Notes under the pieces: model-generated
Told to the model about the DNA's origin: nothing
What the model saw: the letters and a program-made list of their open reading frames with translations, nothing else
The model's database searches: none
Shown here: piece by piece, positions 1 through 9,379 of the stretch
Numbering within the stretch: the first letter of the stretch is position 1
How the letters are laid out: the number at the start of each line of letters is the position of its first letter
Origin: Syntrophomonadaceae bacterium
Lineage (GTDB): Bacteria > Bacillota > Syntrophomonadia > Syntrophomonadales > DTU052
Assembly (NCBI GenBank): GCA_012729505.1
Contig: JAAYDA010000005.1
Span: 1 to 64,000, forward strand
Reading direction: 5' to 3'
Length of the DNA stretch: 64,000 nt
Translations under genes and position numbers: made by a program

Positions 1-23
1 ACTCCGCGGTAGGACGATGCCGA

Positions 24-1370
24 TCAGACTTCGCTTCCACTCGTCTTCTCGGGCGTCCCTCGCATGGTCAGTTGTTCTGCTCTCGTCGTCTCTTCGTTCC
101 TAGACAGCAAGGCAACTGACTCAACGTGTGCGGTATGGGGGAAAAGGTCGATTGGTTGCACTCGGGTGACCTGGTATCCGTTCCGGGTCAGAATAGCCAG
201 GTCGCGGGCAAGAGTGCCGGTGTGGCAGGAAACATACACTAAGCGGGATGGCTTAGTGTGGACAATGGCAGTAAGGACTTCCGGGGCCACGCCTTTTCTC
301 GGCGGATCCACTATTAGCAAGTCTGCCTTTCCCTGCTGACGATATAATTTCTCCACGTTACCGACTATGAATTCCACGTTATTTATTCTGTTCCGGGCCG
401 CATTGTTTCTGGCATCGGCAATCGAAGCCGGATTTAATTCGATTCCCACCACCTTGGATGCATACCGGGCCACAGGAAGAGACATGGTTCCTATGCCGCA
501 ATAAGCATCAACGACCCGGTCGTATGATTGTACATCACCGAATTCCAGGACTTTCCGGATCAGCACTTCGGCCATGGCAGTATTGACCTGAAAAAAAGCG
601 GCGGGTGAGATGGTAAAATCCAAGCCGGCAAGCCTTTCGGTAATAAAGCCCGGGCCATGCCAAATATCGACTTTCGACTTCGGGCCAATAGTGGCTACCG
701 TGGCGATCTCTGAAAAATCAGAGCAAACTCTTTCCATCAGCCATTTCCCCTGGCTTTTGGGGATGGGTCGATGATCCGTTGTTAGTATCAGCATAATCTT
801 CCGGTTAGCCTGGGACTGACGAATAGTCACTCCGGTTACCATCTGGAAGTATTCCTCTTTCTCCGCCAATGCTTTTGCCAGGGTCAGCAAGATATGGCCC
901 CATAATGGGGGTATAAGGCAGCATTCTCCCACCGATACAACTGAATGAGAAGCCTGCTGATAAAAGCCAATCTCAGGCGGATAAAAACTCACATGAAAGG
1001 ATGCCTTATTCCGATAGTTCCAGGGTTTATCCATTCCGATGGTTGGCGAAACCTGAATTCCGGCCAAGCCCCCTATTCTGGTCAAGGCATCATATACCAG
1101 CTGGCGCTTCCAGCGAAGCTGAGCCTGATAATCCATAGCCTGAAAATCACAGCCGCCACAGCCGGACGCAGTACAGCAATATTCATTAATCCGGTCAGGA
1201 GAGGGCTTAATAACATTGATCAGGCGCGCCTGATTAAAGCGGCGCGCCTGTTTTACTATCTCTATTTCCGCCAAATCTCCCGGTACGGCAGCAGGCACAA
1301 AATACACCAGGCCATCATGCCTCCCTACCCCTTCCCCCTTGTGATTCAAACCCGTGATTTCCAAAAGCAA
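24..1370 (-). CDS. rlmD: 23S rRNA (uracil-5-)-methyltransferase, RlmD/RumA family
   Basis: SAM-dependent RNA m5U methyltransferase of the TrmA/RumA family (448 aa, normal length). An N-terminal TRAM-like domain covers about residues 1-55. Cysteines C65/C66, C71, C74 and C150/C151 are placed like the Fe-S ligands of RumA. The Rossmann motif DAYCGIGTMSLPVA lies near residue 290, the catalytic Cys is C382 in VSCHTGTLARD, and the general-base Glu is in HVESVALLSR. The start is TTG with GGGGGAA about seven bases upstream. The family modifies U1939 and/or U747 of 23S rRNA; the Gram-positive RlmCD type does both, so the exact target is open. The last ~20 residues are charged and family-atypical. Confidence 0.9.
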   Translation of the reverse strand: MLLEITGLNHKGEGVGRHDGLVYFVPAAVPGDLAEIEIVKQARRFNQARLINVIKPSPDRINEYCCTASGCGGCDFQAMDYQAQLRWKRQLVYDALTRIGGLAGIQVSPTIGMDKPWNYRNKASFHVSFYPPEIGFYQQASHSVVSVGECCLIPPLWGHILLTLAKALAEKEEYFQMVTGVTIRQSQANRKIMLILTTDHRPIPKSQGKWLMERVCSDFSEIATVATIGPKSKVDIWHGPGFITERLAGLDFTISPAAFFQVNTAMAEVLIRKVLEFGDVQSYDRVVDAYCGIGTMSLPVARYASKVVGIELNPASIADARNNAARNRINNVEFIVGNVEKLYRQQGKADLLIVDPPRKGVAPEVLTAIVHTKPSRLVYVSCHTGTLARDLAILTRNGYQVTRVQPIDLFPHTAHVESVALLSRNEETTRAEQLTMRGTPEKTSGSEV

Positions 1371-1403
1371 ATCTATTCCCCCATCCGGCGTTACTCCTGC
1401 GGA

Positions 1404-2159
1404 TTAATTCTTTATCTTGGTCTTAATATAATAGCTGGTTTTAGAGTTCCCTATTTTCCGGCGTTGAAAATCGAATTGCTTTAAGGATTCAACTAAAGAA
1501 GATAATTTGGAGTGTCCATAGTTTCTGGTATCGAAATCAGGGAAACGCCGACTCAGTTTGTTCCCTACTACTGCCAGATTGGCCCATCCGTCTTCATCTG
1601 AGCTTTCCGTAATTATGCCCTTAATGGATTTTATCAGTTCCTCCTTGCTTTCCAGACCTTCTTTTATACTCTTTTGTTTCTCGTTTTTCTCTCCTGCCGG
1701 AGATTCTGCTTGACTTTCCGGGTCTTGGGCCAGAACCTCCAGATATTTAAACTTTTCACAGGCAGCGATAAATGGCTTAGGAGTTTTCTTCTCACCCATG
1801 CCAACAACATACATACCCGCTTCCCTCAAGCGGGCTGCCAGCCGAGTAAAATCGCTGTCACTGGATACTATACAAAAGCCATCCACATTGCTGGAGTAAA
1901 GAATATCCATAGCATCAATGATCAAAGCCGAGTCGGTGGCATTCTTTCCGGCGGTATAGCTGTACTGCTGGATAGGAGTTATGGAGAAGTCAAGTAAAAC
2001 CGACTTCCAGGAGGCCAGTTGGGGTTTGGTCCAATCCCCATAGATTCTTTTGTAGGTTGGAGTTCCATGATTTGAAATCTCGTCGAAAATATGTTTTATA
2101 TATTTATCTGAAACGTTATCCGCATCTATCAGAACAGCAATCATTTTATCATTTTCCAT
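1404..2159 (-). CDS. NYN-domain (LabA/DUF88-like) protein with C-terminal OST-HTH/LOTUS-like domain
   Basis: Predicted PIN-like ribonuclease-fold protein, 251 aa. The N-terminal NYN domain (about residues 5-145) shows the acidic metal-site motifs AVLIDADN (D12, D14), a conserved central Asp in NATDSALIIDAMD, and SSDSDF. A charged linker rich in E and K (about 145-175) leads to a C-terminal winged-helix-like segment resembling OST-HTH/LOTUS RNA-binding domains. The ATG start has GGGAGAG upstream. It is transcribed with rlmD (33-nt gap), which fits an RNA-related role. The substrate is unknown; RNA binding and cleavage are inferred from the fold only. Confidence 0.8.
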   Translation of the reverse strand: MENDKMIAVLIDADNVSDKYIKHIFDEISNHGTPTYKRIYGDWTKPQLASWKSVLLDFSITPIQQYSYTAGKNATDSALIIDAMDILYSSNVDGFCIVSSDSDFTRLAARLREAGMYVVGMGEKKTPKPFIAACEKFKYLEVLAQDPESQAESPAGEKNEKQKSIKEGLESKEELIKSIKGIITESSDEDGWANLAVVGNKLSRRFPDFDTRNYGHSKLSSLVESLKQFDFQRRKIGNSKTSYYIKTKIKN

Positions 2160-2267
2160 GTAATCTCTCCCTTAATCTATTAATCTGTGTTATTGATTCA
2201 GAAAGCCAACGCTAAGAACACGGAGTTGGAAAAACCCAAGCTATATGCCGGTTATGCAGGTGTGCGA

Positions 2268-4862
2268 TTAATAATATGCTCTCATATTCGATGCTTCACT
2301 ATAACGGGACATATTCATGATCCGCTCAACATCTATCGTACCATCACGTACCATTCTTATAAACAGGTTGGCCAGCAAAGGATCGAATTGCTTTCCCCGC
2401 CCCTTTTCAATCTCGTTAAGAGCTATGCCCACATTCAGGCTAAGCCTGTACGGACGATTGGAGGTCATAGCATCGAAGGCATCCGCTATAGCCAAGCATC
2501 TCCCTGACAAAGGAATGTTCTCTCCGGCCAAGCCTCGGGGATAACCCTTTCCATCCCATCTTTCATGGTGAGCAAGAACAGCCGGTATTACATAATTCAG
2601 GGATGGTAAATGCTTAATAATCGTAATAGACATTTCAACATGCCGGTTCACTATATCACGTTCTTCATCACATAAAATGCCGGTTTTCGTAAGAATATTT
2701 TCCGGAATGCCTATTTTCCCAACATCATGTAATAAAGCCGCATCCCGGATCATGGATATGTGAGACTTGTCCAGGCCTACTCCACTGGCCATAATAGTCA
2801 CATAGTCCGCAACTCTTTGCGAATGGCCAAAAGTATAATGATCCTTGGCATCAATAGCAGCGGTTAAGGCATATATTGTAGCGGCATTAGCTGATTTTTC
2901 GACTATTTTGCTGCTGCCCAGATGTTGTGAATCATTATCACTCTCCACACTGGGAGTATAAACCACAGTTTGATTCTTGCCGTTGTTTTTTGCAACATAT
3001 ATGGCCAGATCGGCCCGCTTCAGCAGCTCCAAAGCGTTAGAAGCCACATGAGGGTATGTACAGACACCTACGCTGGCCGTGAGAAATCTTTGGGTAACAT
3101 CGTTCATATTAAAGAATCTTTTTTGAATTTCGATCCTGATCTTTTCGGCCACCTGATAAGCTCGATGAGTATCATGATTAGGCAGAAGAACAGCGAATTC
3201 CTCCCCGCTGTACCGACAGACGATCCCATTCGCCCCGACAATACCCTTTATTATTGCAGCAACCTCAATCAAAGCCTTGTCCCCTTCATACTGGCCATAT
3301 AAGTCATTGAACAGCTTAAACAAGTCTAAATCGATCATAAGCAGGGAAAGCTCTGCAGAACCAAGACTCTCCACCTGCTCAGCCAGAGCCTTATGAAAGT
3401 ACCGGTGGTTATAAACCTGGGTCAGGCTATCAGTTATCGCTTCTGATTGGGCTTGGGCAAAAAGTCTGGCATTATCAATCGCCACCGCACTGGATGTTCC
3501 CAGATAGGTCAGCAAATCCAGATCATCAAGCATATAGGCGGTATTATCTTTTTTTCGAGTTAGCATCAGCATTCCGATTAAGCTGTATCTGCTCTTAATG
3601 GGAATGATAACATCAACATTCAAGTCACTGATCTCTTTCCGTTCTTTCTCCCACATGGCTTTGAACAGATTCTGAGAATGCATCTCACTCCTGGAAAGAC
3701 CGGCATCATTATTCATGAACCATTTAACTATGGGATTCTCTGCCTGAATTTGAAAATCAGGCTTAAATAATTGGGAGGAAGTAGCGAAAACCGAATAGTT
3801 TTCTTTATTCTTATCTTTCAGCATTATCAGAACATCCTTGGGATGAAGTGCATACTGAACTGCTTCAACAAGATTCTTGGCTATAATATCCAGATCCAAA
3901 TTGTTGGAAATGCTGACACTGAAGTCTCTCAATGCCTGACGTCGCGCATAATCAGTTTTGTAAAAGAACCTATCCACCATACTGCCGCTGAGTCGATATA
4001 AAGGCTGAAAAACTATGGCTATCAGCAGAGCCAGGAAAATAGTTAAAAATGGAGTGGCGGAAGCTTGAGCGCCCCAATATTTTTCTGCATTAATAACAAC
4101 CATGACGTAACCGGTTGTGATCATTAAAGCTAGAATTGAGTAAATTATAGCCCTGGTTGCCATAAAACGTAATTCCAGCATTCGGTTTTTAAAAATGGCT
4201 ATGGTAATAAGAATAGCATTAATGAAACACCCCAGAATATCTACCGGATATTTGCCAACGGCCGGAATAAAATTTAAAAACACCCCTATGGCCATTATTA
4301 ATGCTCCTATGGCAACGAGGCGGATCTGACCCTCTTTTGAATTGCCTTGTTCATCAGAATGTTTTTTGGCAATAACCAAAATGGCAGTAACCATAGTGAA
4401 CATCAGCAAATACATGGGCAAAGCCAAAGGTCCAAGAGTATAATGAAAATCAACCGCCAGATATTGATAACCATTTATCATTATTTCATTTTTCACAACT
4501 TCGACTTTAGTTATTGCCAGACCCATGAAATTTATGGTCAGGGCTACAGCGGCCAGAAATGACCATTGTATTGCTTTGGATAATTGAAATGCACCCGCGA
4601 AATTAACAACAAAAATGTAAAGAGAAAAAGTAACAAAGACCATTCCCGCAACCATCATTCTGTTCCAAAAGAGCCCTCCCGGATACACTTCCATTTTCAT
4701 TAACAATGATGATGCGGTCCAAATAATTAACGCACCCAATACAGACATAAAAAGTTTTATATGCTTGTCTTTTTGGGACATGGAAAAAAAGAGCATCAAC
4801 ATGCAATAACTGAATAATGCTACTATGGGTACCATCCAGAAGAATGCTTGCGATAAAAGCAT
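2268..4862 (-). CDS. Membrane sensor with 7TM, GAF, GGDEF and HD-GYP domains (c-di-GMP turnover)
   Basis: An 864-aa multidomain signalling protein. About residues 1-230 form seven to eight membrane segments like the histidine-kinase 7TM sensor domain. A GAF-like region follows (about 310-460), then a GGDEF domain whose signature reads SGEEF (in CRYSGEEF) and which has no RxxD inhibitory site. The C-terminal HD-GYP domain keeps HDVGKIGIP and HHERWDGKGYPRGL, so c-di-GMP phosphodiesterase activity is likely; cyclase activity with SGEEF is uncertain. Its ATG overlaps the stop of the upstream GH3 gene (TAATG), indicating translational coupling. The block is AT-richer than the sporulation genes to the right. 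Confidence 0.88.
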   Translation of the reverse strand: MLLSQAFFWMVPIVALFSYCMLMLFFSMSQKDKHIKLFMSVLGALIIWTASSLLMKMEVYPGGLFWNRMMVAGMVFVTFSLYIFVVNFAGAFQLSKAIQWSFLAAVALTINFMGLAITKVEVVKNEIMINGYQYLAVDFHYTLGPLALPMYLLMFTMVTAILVIAKKHSDEQGNSKEGQIRLVAIGALIMAIGVFLNFIPAVGKYPVDILGCFINAILITIAIFKNRMLELRFMATRAIIYSILALMITTGYVMVVINAEKYWGAQASATPFLTIFLALLIAIVFQPLYRLSGSMVDRFFYKTDYARRQALRDFSVSISNNLDLDIIAKNLVEAVQYALHPKDVLIMLKDKNKENYSVFATSSQLFKPDFQIQAENPIVKWFMNNDAGLSRSEMHSQNLFKAMWEKERKEISDLNVDVIIPIKSRYSLIGMLMLTRKKDNTAYMLDDLDLLTYLGTSSAVAIDNARLFAQAQSEAITDSLTQVYNHRYFHKALAEQVESLGSAELSLLMIDLDLFKLFNDLYGQYEGDKALIEVAAIIKGIVGANGIVCRYSGEEFAVLLPNHDTHRAYQVAEKIRIEIQKRFFNMNDVTQRFLTASVGVCTYPHVASNALELLKRADLAIYVAKNNGKNQTVVYTPSVESDNDSQHLGSSKIVEKSANAATIYALTAAIDAKDHYTFGHSQRVADYVTIMASGVGLDKSHISMIRDAALLHDVGKIGIPENILTKTGILCDEERDIVNRHVEMSITIIKHLPSLNYVIPAVLAHHERWDGKGYPRGLAGENIPLSGRCLAIADAFDAMTSNRPYRLSLNVGIALNEIEKGRGKQFDPLLANLFIRMVRDGTIDVERIMNMSRYSEASNMRAYY

Positions 4863-6475
4863 TAAGACACCTCTTCTTTATTTCCACTCCGCATGAATTT
4901 CAATATTTCTATAACATCAAAATGTGATGGATTCATTCTTCTTATCCTGGAACCGAATGTCTTATAGTACCGTTCTAATGTACCTGTCGGCATAATTGAT
5001 ATTTCCAGTGGATCGATTCCCAGCAATGATTTCAGGTTTTGGAAATCGGGGTCAATATAACGAAAATATATGGAAAGGTGCTCTTTAATGATTTCCTTAG
5101 TAACAACACTTTTTACATCTTTGGCCCCTGCCTCCACATAAAGATGGATAAACGAGCGATTATGCTCATCATATTCCTTCACCGCAAACCAATCGGTCAC
5201 ATTCAATTTTGAAAGCTCCAAGGCCTCACTTATGGTAGTTTCCGAAATGCGAGTAAACCCAGCAATATCGATAAACCTTGGTTCACGGTCGATAAAAGAA
5301 AACAGCGGCAGCTGAACACCCTCTTCTTCATCACACATAGCCAGGCATTCAAGCATATCACCAGTTCTGTAACGTACAAATGCACCGCCTTTAAAATTTG
5401 AAATAACCAGCTCATATTCGTTTCCCGCCAGCAGTTCATCCAAAAGATATGTCTTCGGGGTATAGTTGGGATTATCCAGATTTTTTTCTAATTCAATTTT
5501 GGGGATAAACTCATAAAGACATGCATCGGGAAAAAGGACCAGGCCGTTTTTCTTCCAGGTCTCCGTAGCAATGCAGGTTGGCTCAGTACCGGCGAAAATC
5601 TCCAGCGGCCTGACACCCCATTGATGTTCAATTTTCTTTTTCAGACTGGCAGAGTCAGTGCCGGAACACACCAGACCCTTCAGCTTCCAGATATCTTTTG
5701 GCATTATTGGAGTTTTCCGCTGCTTACTTTTGATCCATGCCTTACCCAAACGATAAGTCATTACTGGAGTGGTTTTCAGAATGTTGAGAGATCCCCCTGA
5801 ACTACTCGCTGTCCCGAATTCACCGGCGACTTTGTTAATAACACTGCTGAGCCCAAAAAATAAATCGACTCCCTTTTGCATCCCCAGTTTAAAGCCCACT
5901 TTATTGCGCTCTCTAAACCCCATCTTTTCTGCCTCGTCCAAAGACGGCAAAAACTTTATGGGCAATTCGTCGGCAATCAGATGCGCCGTTATGCCGGTAA
6001 GGTATGGAAGTGGCGCCATACCGTAGAGCATCTTTTCCTTTCCGGTCAAGGAAAAATGTCCTCGCTTATTGCTGGTGGCCAGGATAACAACCGCCATACA
6101 GTTATTCCGCAGACATTCGATCATGCTTTCAGTGTAAGGCGCTACCTTGATTGGATTTATACCACCCTCCCAGGTAGTTTCTATCCATAAAAGGGGTTTG
6201 GCCGGAAGGGCAGATTCCACTTTGGAAAGTAAAATATCGGCATAATCCCTATAATTGGTCAGAGGAACTATTCGTCTGAATTCCTCAACTGACTCAGGTT
6301 TTCTCCCCTTAAAAAACCGCTGACCTAGTTCGCATTTTGAATACAAGTCGATTTGTTCCAGCATGAGACGATCCTGGATTTGCATGAACTCCTCAACTGA
6401 AAGATCAAAGAATCCACAATACTCTTGCCAGATTTCATGGTTTTTCATTTTTTGCAGCTTATCATATAGAAGCAT
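4862..6475 (-). CDS. GH3-family adenylate-forming protein (acyl-acid amido synthetase-like)
   Basis: A 537-aa member of the GH3 superfamily, known best from plants, where it adenylates small acids (auxin, jasmonate) and transfers them to amino acids. The layout fits: an N-terminal lobe beginning with a GxRFFKGRKPES-like region, a Ser/Gly-rich ATP loop ASSSGGSLN near residue 222, the mid motif FAGTEPTCIATE, and FVRYRTGDMLE near the domain hinge. The C-terminal lobe ends about TGTLERYYKTFGS. The ATG follows AGGGGG. It lies between an ICMT-like membrane methyltransferase (9-nt gap) and a c-di-GMP sensor (stop/start overlap). The acid substrate cannot be told from sequence. Confidence 0.8.
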   Translation of the reverse strand: MLLYDKLQKMKNHEIWQEYCGFFDLSVEEFMQIQDRLMLEQIDLYSKCELGQRFFKGRKPESVEEFRRIVPLTNYRDYADILLSKVESALPAKPLLWIETTWEGGINPIKVAPYTESMIECLRNNCMAVVILATSNKRGHFSLTGKEKMLYGMAPLPYLTGITAHLIADELPIKFLPSLDEAEKMGFRERNKVGFKLGMQKGVDLFFGLSSVINKVAGEFGTASSSGGSLNILKTTPVMTYRLGKAWIKSKQRKTPIMPKDIWKLKGLVCSGTDSASLKKKIEHQWGVRPLEIFAGTEPTCIATETWKKNGLVLFPDACLYEFIPKIELEKNLDNPNYTPKTYLLDELLAGNEYELVISNFKGGAFVRYRTGDMLECLAMCDEEEGVQLPLFSFIDREPRFIDIAGFTRISETTISEALELSKLNVTDWFAVKEYDEHNRSFIHLYVEAGAKDVKSVVTKEIIKEHLSIYFRYIDPDFQNLKSLLGIDPLEISIMPTGTLERYYKTFGSRIRRMNPSHFDVIEILKFMRSGNKEEVS

Positions 6476-6484
6476 TCCGGCCCC

Positions 6485-7048
6485 CTACTTAAAGGTAGTG
6501 ATTGCTTGTCTGATACTGTTTCTATCGGGAATCAGAAACGGAACTTTATCCTTATATTGGTCATAACCAATGATGATTTTGGGGAAAACCCAGCGATCCT
6601 GAACATAAACGTGAATAATATCCATTAAAGTCCAGAGTAAACCTCCCCACAGAACCAACGCTTTACCGGAAGTCAACCATAGAAACAGATAGAATAATAA
6701 AAACCACAAAACTCCCGGATGTCGGCAAAGAGCATACATACCTGTATCAATAACGGTATTCTGATTAGCTGTTTCCAAATAAGTCTGAGTAAAAGGCAAT
6801 GCAAAAAATAAAGTATAAGGAACAAGTAAAAGAGTGATTATCGAAAGACTGCCCCATAACAGCCGGATCGCGAAAGAAAACTCAAATAATCTCGGACCAG
6901 AAAATAAGGCACCAACAGTTGATACTGCTAATACTGCAATACCAATAGCAAAAAAAATGTTTAACCTCTTATGCCAGGAAAAAAGCTTATTGAGATCAAA
7001 AATATAAAAGAAGACAAAGGCCAAACATCCTAAGACTAAGAAGGTCAT
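6485..7048 (-). CDS. Isoprenylcysteine carboxyl methyltransferase (ICMT)-like membrane protein
   Basis: A 187-aa polytopic protein with about five hydrophobic segments. The C-terminal half holds the ICMT/PEMT-type SAM-binding signature: CRHPGVLWF followed by a hydrophobic hairpin and an acidic tail (DRWVFPKIIIGYDQYKDKVP). Bacterial members methylate small molecules or lipids, and some have no known substrate. It is first in a three-gene unit with the GH3-like enzyme and the GGDEF/HD-GYP sensor, so a joint role in making or modifying a membrane-associated small molecule is a reasonable but unproven guess. The Shine-Dalgarno sequence is weak (GGTGA). Confidence 0.7.
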   Translation of the reverse strand: MTFLVLGCLAFVFFYIFDLNKLFSWHKRLNIFFAIGIAVLAVSTVGALFSGPRLFEFSFAIRLLWGSLSIITLLLVPYTLFFALPFTQTYLETANQNTVIDTGMYALCRHPGVLWFLLFYLFLWLTSGKALVLWGGLLWTLMDIIHVYVQDRWVFPKIIIGYDQYKDKVPFLIPDRNSIRQAITTFK

Positions 7049-7427
7049 ATATTGTCACCATATTAAATCAATTTTCGTTAATTAACAATTAAATCCTGTA
7101 TTTCTAAGAATTATACTACAATTACGTCCCGTATAAAATATGATAATAAATTTTTCTGCAAATTTATGCAGAATCCTGTAATTAATATTTATTTAATGAA
7201 AAAAACGAGGAATACCTTGTCACTTGCCGGACCGTTTATGCTAAACATAACATTATCATAATAATACTCATCTTGATACATAATACCCATAATTATCAGT
7301 TTTTCTGATTATTAACCACATTAATAAATTATTATTCAGGAAGTAAAAAAAAGGTCCAACCCTTATAATAAACTGGATCAAACCTTTAATAATTCAAAAA
7401 ACCGGCTATTCTATTTTATTGCTGATC
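7049..7427. other. AT-rich intergenic region with a 7-bp hairpin/dyad
   Basis: About 380 bases without a gene, far more AT-rich than the window average. It carries a perfect inverted repeat at 7154-7173 (arms TTCTGCA and TGCAGAA, 6-base loop) some 105 bases upstream of the ICMT-like gene, which could be an operator or the base of a leader hairpin, and the terminator-like structure at 7345-7388. No riboswitch class was recognised. Confidence 0.5.
7345..7388 (-). terminator. Probable Rho-independent terminator of the 98-aa gene
   Basis: On the minus strand AAAGG and TCCA pair with TGGA and CCTTT around a ~15-base loop, with a small bulge, followed by a run of eight T. It lies 40 bases past the stop at 7428. 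Confidence 0.5.
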
Positions 7428-7724
7428 CTAAAACAACCAGGCACGCAGCACTTGGGCAATCATATAAACAACGGTAAAGCTTATAATCCATGGCAGTGCT
7501 CGCTGCATAAATATATCGATACGTTCAAAAAGAAGTATGGACTTTGGACAATTGTTACATATTAATTCATCAGCAATGTTCTCCTGGTGATTCGCCAAAG
7601 ACCAGTCATTGATCACCTGCGCATCATATGGGTACTCTCTGTACTGAACGCTTGTTCTGATTCTTTCCGTCGGACTTGACAGGCCAAAAGCAGATGTCAT
7701 CTCAGCCAGCTGCGGCATTGCCAA
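7428..7724 (-). CDS. Small hypothetical protein with C-terminal membrane anchor
   Basis: A 98-aa protein of no recognised family. The first ~70 residues are soluble and include CNNCPKS (a CxxC pair). The last ~20 (from about W79) are one hydrophobic segment, so it is probably tail-anchored. The start is well supported: AAGGAGG lies 8-9 bases upstream of the ATG. It stands alone between two signalling units and is followed by a likely terminator. No function is assigned. Confidence 0.6.
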   Translation of the reverse strand: MAMPQLAEMTSAFGLSSPTERIRTSVQYREYPYDAQVINDWSLANHQENIADELICNNCPKSILLFERIDIFMQRALPWIISFTVVYMIAQVLRAWLF

Positions 7725-8013
7725 CCCCCTCCTTCTCGTCTTTATTGCTCAAATATCCTCTACTATTATTATTTAGTTTGCCAGATCAATAATCAAGCGT
7801 CCAGAACGTCCGTTCGGTATGATTTCACCCATTCCAGCCCTTTTTTAAAAAGATAACCCCATTTATCTTGGAATTAGTACTATTTTCATGCTATATCGCT
7901 CAAACATACGTACCATGATTCCTGACAAAAACAAATTGATATTATACTGTCAAACCACCTCAAAGAAAAAATGGCTGAATGCACATTATCATTTGTTTGA
8001 TTAATATTAATAA

Positions 8014-8045
8014 TTGACAACTATTGAATATTTTGATTCAATAGT
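8014..8045 (+). promoter_or_regulatory. Promoter with perfect palindromic operator upstream of diguanylate cyclase gene
   Basis: TTGACA at 8014-8019 is a consensus -35 element. It is immediately followed by a perfect inverted repeat at 8020-8045 (10-base arm ACTATTGAAT, 6-base spacer, then its exact complement). The right arm covers where a -10 would lie; no good TATAAT is visible there. A repressor or activator bound to the dyad would sit on the promoter. The rest of 7725-8118 is AT-rich with no recognisable gene or c-di-GMP riboswitch. Confidence 0.5.
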
Positions 8046-8118
8046 ACCAAGAAGATATGAGTCCAATGTCCTAAATTGCGTAACATTTTGTCTTCACTGT
8101 TGAATTGGGGGCGAAGCA

Positions 8119-9363
8119 ATGATATTTGATGTTCCTTCGATAGCTCCTCAGCACCGGGAAAAATTTCAAGAAGAGTTGATCAAAGCCAACTTGAAACACT
8201 GGAAGCCGTTTGTGATTATCACCGTTTTTATGGAGATATTTTTAATACTGCTTATGATGGTTTTCGCGCGGCTGGACCCTGCAAAAAATTATAATATTTT
8301 CATTATTTTACACGGGTCATTTCTAGTCGGAACATTACTGGTCTGGGGGGTGGCCTTATACTATCTGAGCAAGTTAAAACAAGGCTTCCATTGGCCCAGT
8401 AACCGAATGCAGAATCTCATTTTGTTCTGGAATTTAATCGTACTCATATGGGGAGCAGTTTTCGCTCTGTATCAGCACGGTTTTTACGGGCAGCTTACCA
8501 CCTTTATGGTGATTATGCTTGTCACCTCATTTATTTTTTTAATACCTTGGCCTAAAATGCTGATACCCCCAATTATTTCAACACTAATACTTTTTGCCGG
8601 TCTGTATTTTATCGAGCCTTCCCTGAAAATACGGATTGAGAATTACCTTCTTTTTTCAATTTTTGTCTTTTGCTCATGCTGTATCAACTTAACCAATTAC
8701 ACTAGATTTGTTGATCGTATGAACTCCCTGTTTGATATTTCAGAAAAGACCACGTTATTGGTTGAATCCAATGATCGTCTTACCAAGGAAATCAGCGCCC
8801 GAAAGCACTATCAACAACAGCTGGAGCTGGCTAATGAACAATTGGCAGCTATTTCAAGCCTGGATGCGTTAACCGGAATACCTAACCGGCGTAAGCTGGA
8901 GGAATCTCTTACCGACATGTGGAACTGCGCTCAATTAAAACAAACTTCTATAACCATCATGATTATTGATATCGATTCTTTCAAACTCTACAATGATACA
9001 TACGGGCATATTGCCGGTGATTATTGTCTCCAGCTGGTTGCAGGTGCTTTGCAGAAATGTGTCAGAAAAAATACTGATCTGATTGCCAGATTTGGCGGAG
9101 AGGAATTCGTCTTCGCCGCCCTCGGCCTCGAAGAAAAGGATGCCTTCAATGTGGGAGAAAAGATCCGGCAGACCATTGAAGCTCTGAGAATTGATCATGA
9201 TGATCCTGCTGTCTGTTCCCGGGTAACTGCCAGTATCGGCATCACCTGGCTGATTCCTGCCGAAAAGGACAATGTTCAGGAAGCATTAATACGTGCCGAC
9301 CTGGCCATGTACGAGGCCAAGCACACCGGCCGCAACCAAGTCAAGGCCACTTATCAGTTGTGA
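8119..9363 (+). CDS. Membrane-anchored diguanylate cyclase (GGDEF)
   Basis: A 414-aa protein with five to six transmembrane helices (about residues 30-200, a MASE-like sensor of no named class), a coiled linker (about 205-245) and a C-terminal GGDEF domain starting near DALTGIPNRRK. The active site reads RFGGEEF, a functional signature for c-di-GMP synthesis. The inhibitory site is altered (KNTD where RxxD is usual), so product inhibition may be weak. The Shine-Dalgarno is GGGGGCG. It is the only plus-strand gene in the first 19 kb and runs convergently into sigF with 16 bases between them. Confidence 0.9.
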   Translation: MIFDVPSIAPQHREKFQEELIKANLKHWKPFVIITVFMEIFLILLMMVFARLDPAKNYNIFIILHGSFLVGTLLVWGVALYYLSKLKQGFHWPSNRMQNLILFWNLIVLIWGAVFALYQHGFYGQLTTFMVIMLVTSFIFLIPWPKMLIPPIISTLILFAGLYFIEPSLKIRIENYLLFSIFVFCSCCINLTNYTRFVDRMNSLFDISEKTTLLVESNDRLTKEISARKHYQQQLELANEQLAAISSLDALTGIPNRRKLEESLTDMWNCAQLKQTSITIMIIDIDSFKLYNDTYGHIAGDYCLQLVAGALQKCVRKNTDLIARFGGEEFVFAALGLEEKDAFNVGEKIRQTIEALRIDHDDPAVCSRVTASIGITWLIPAEKDNVQEALIRADLAMYEAKHTGRNQVKATYQL

Positions 9364-9379
9364 GTGGCTGCCTTCATGA

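Noticed and set aside
7725-8118. c-di-GMP riboswitch before the diguanylate cyclase gene
   Set aside because: No GEMM-type conserved core was visible; only the promoter palindrome is supported.
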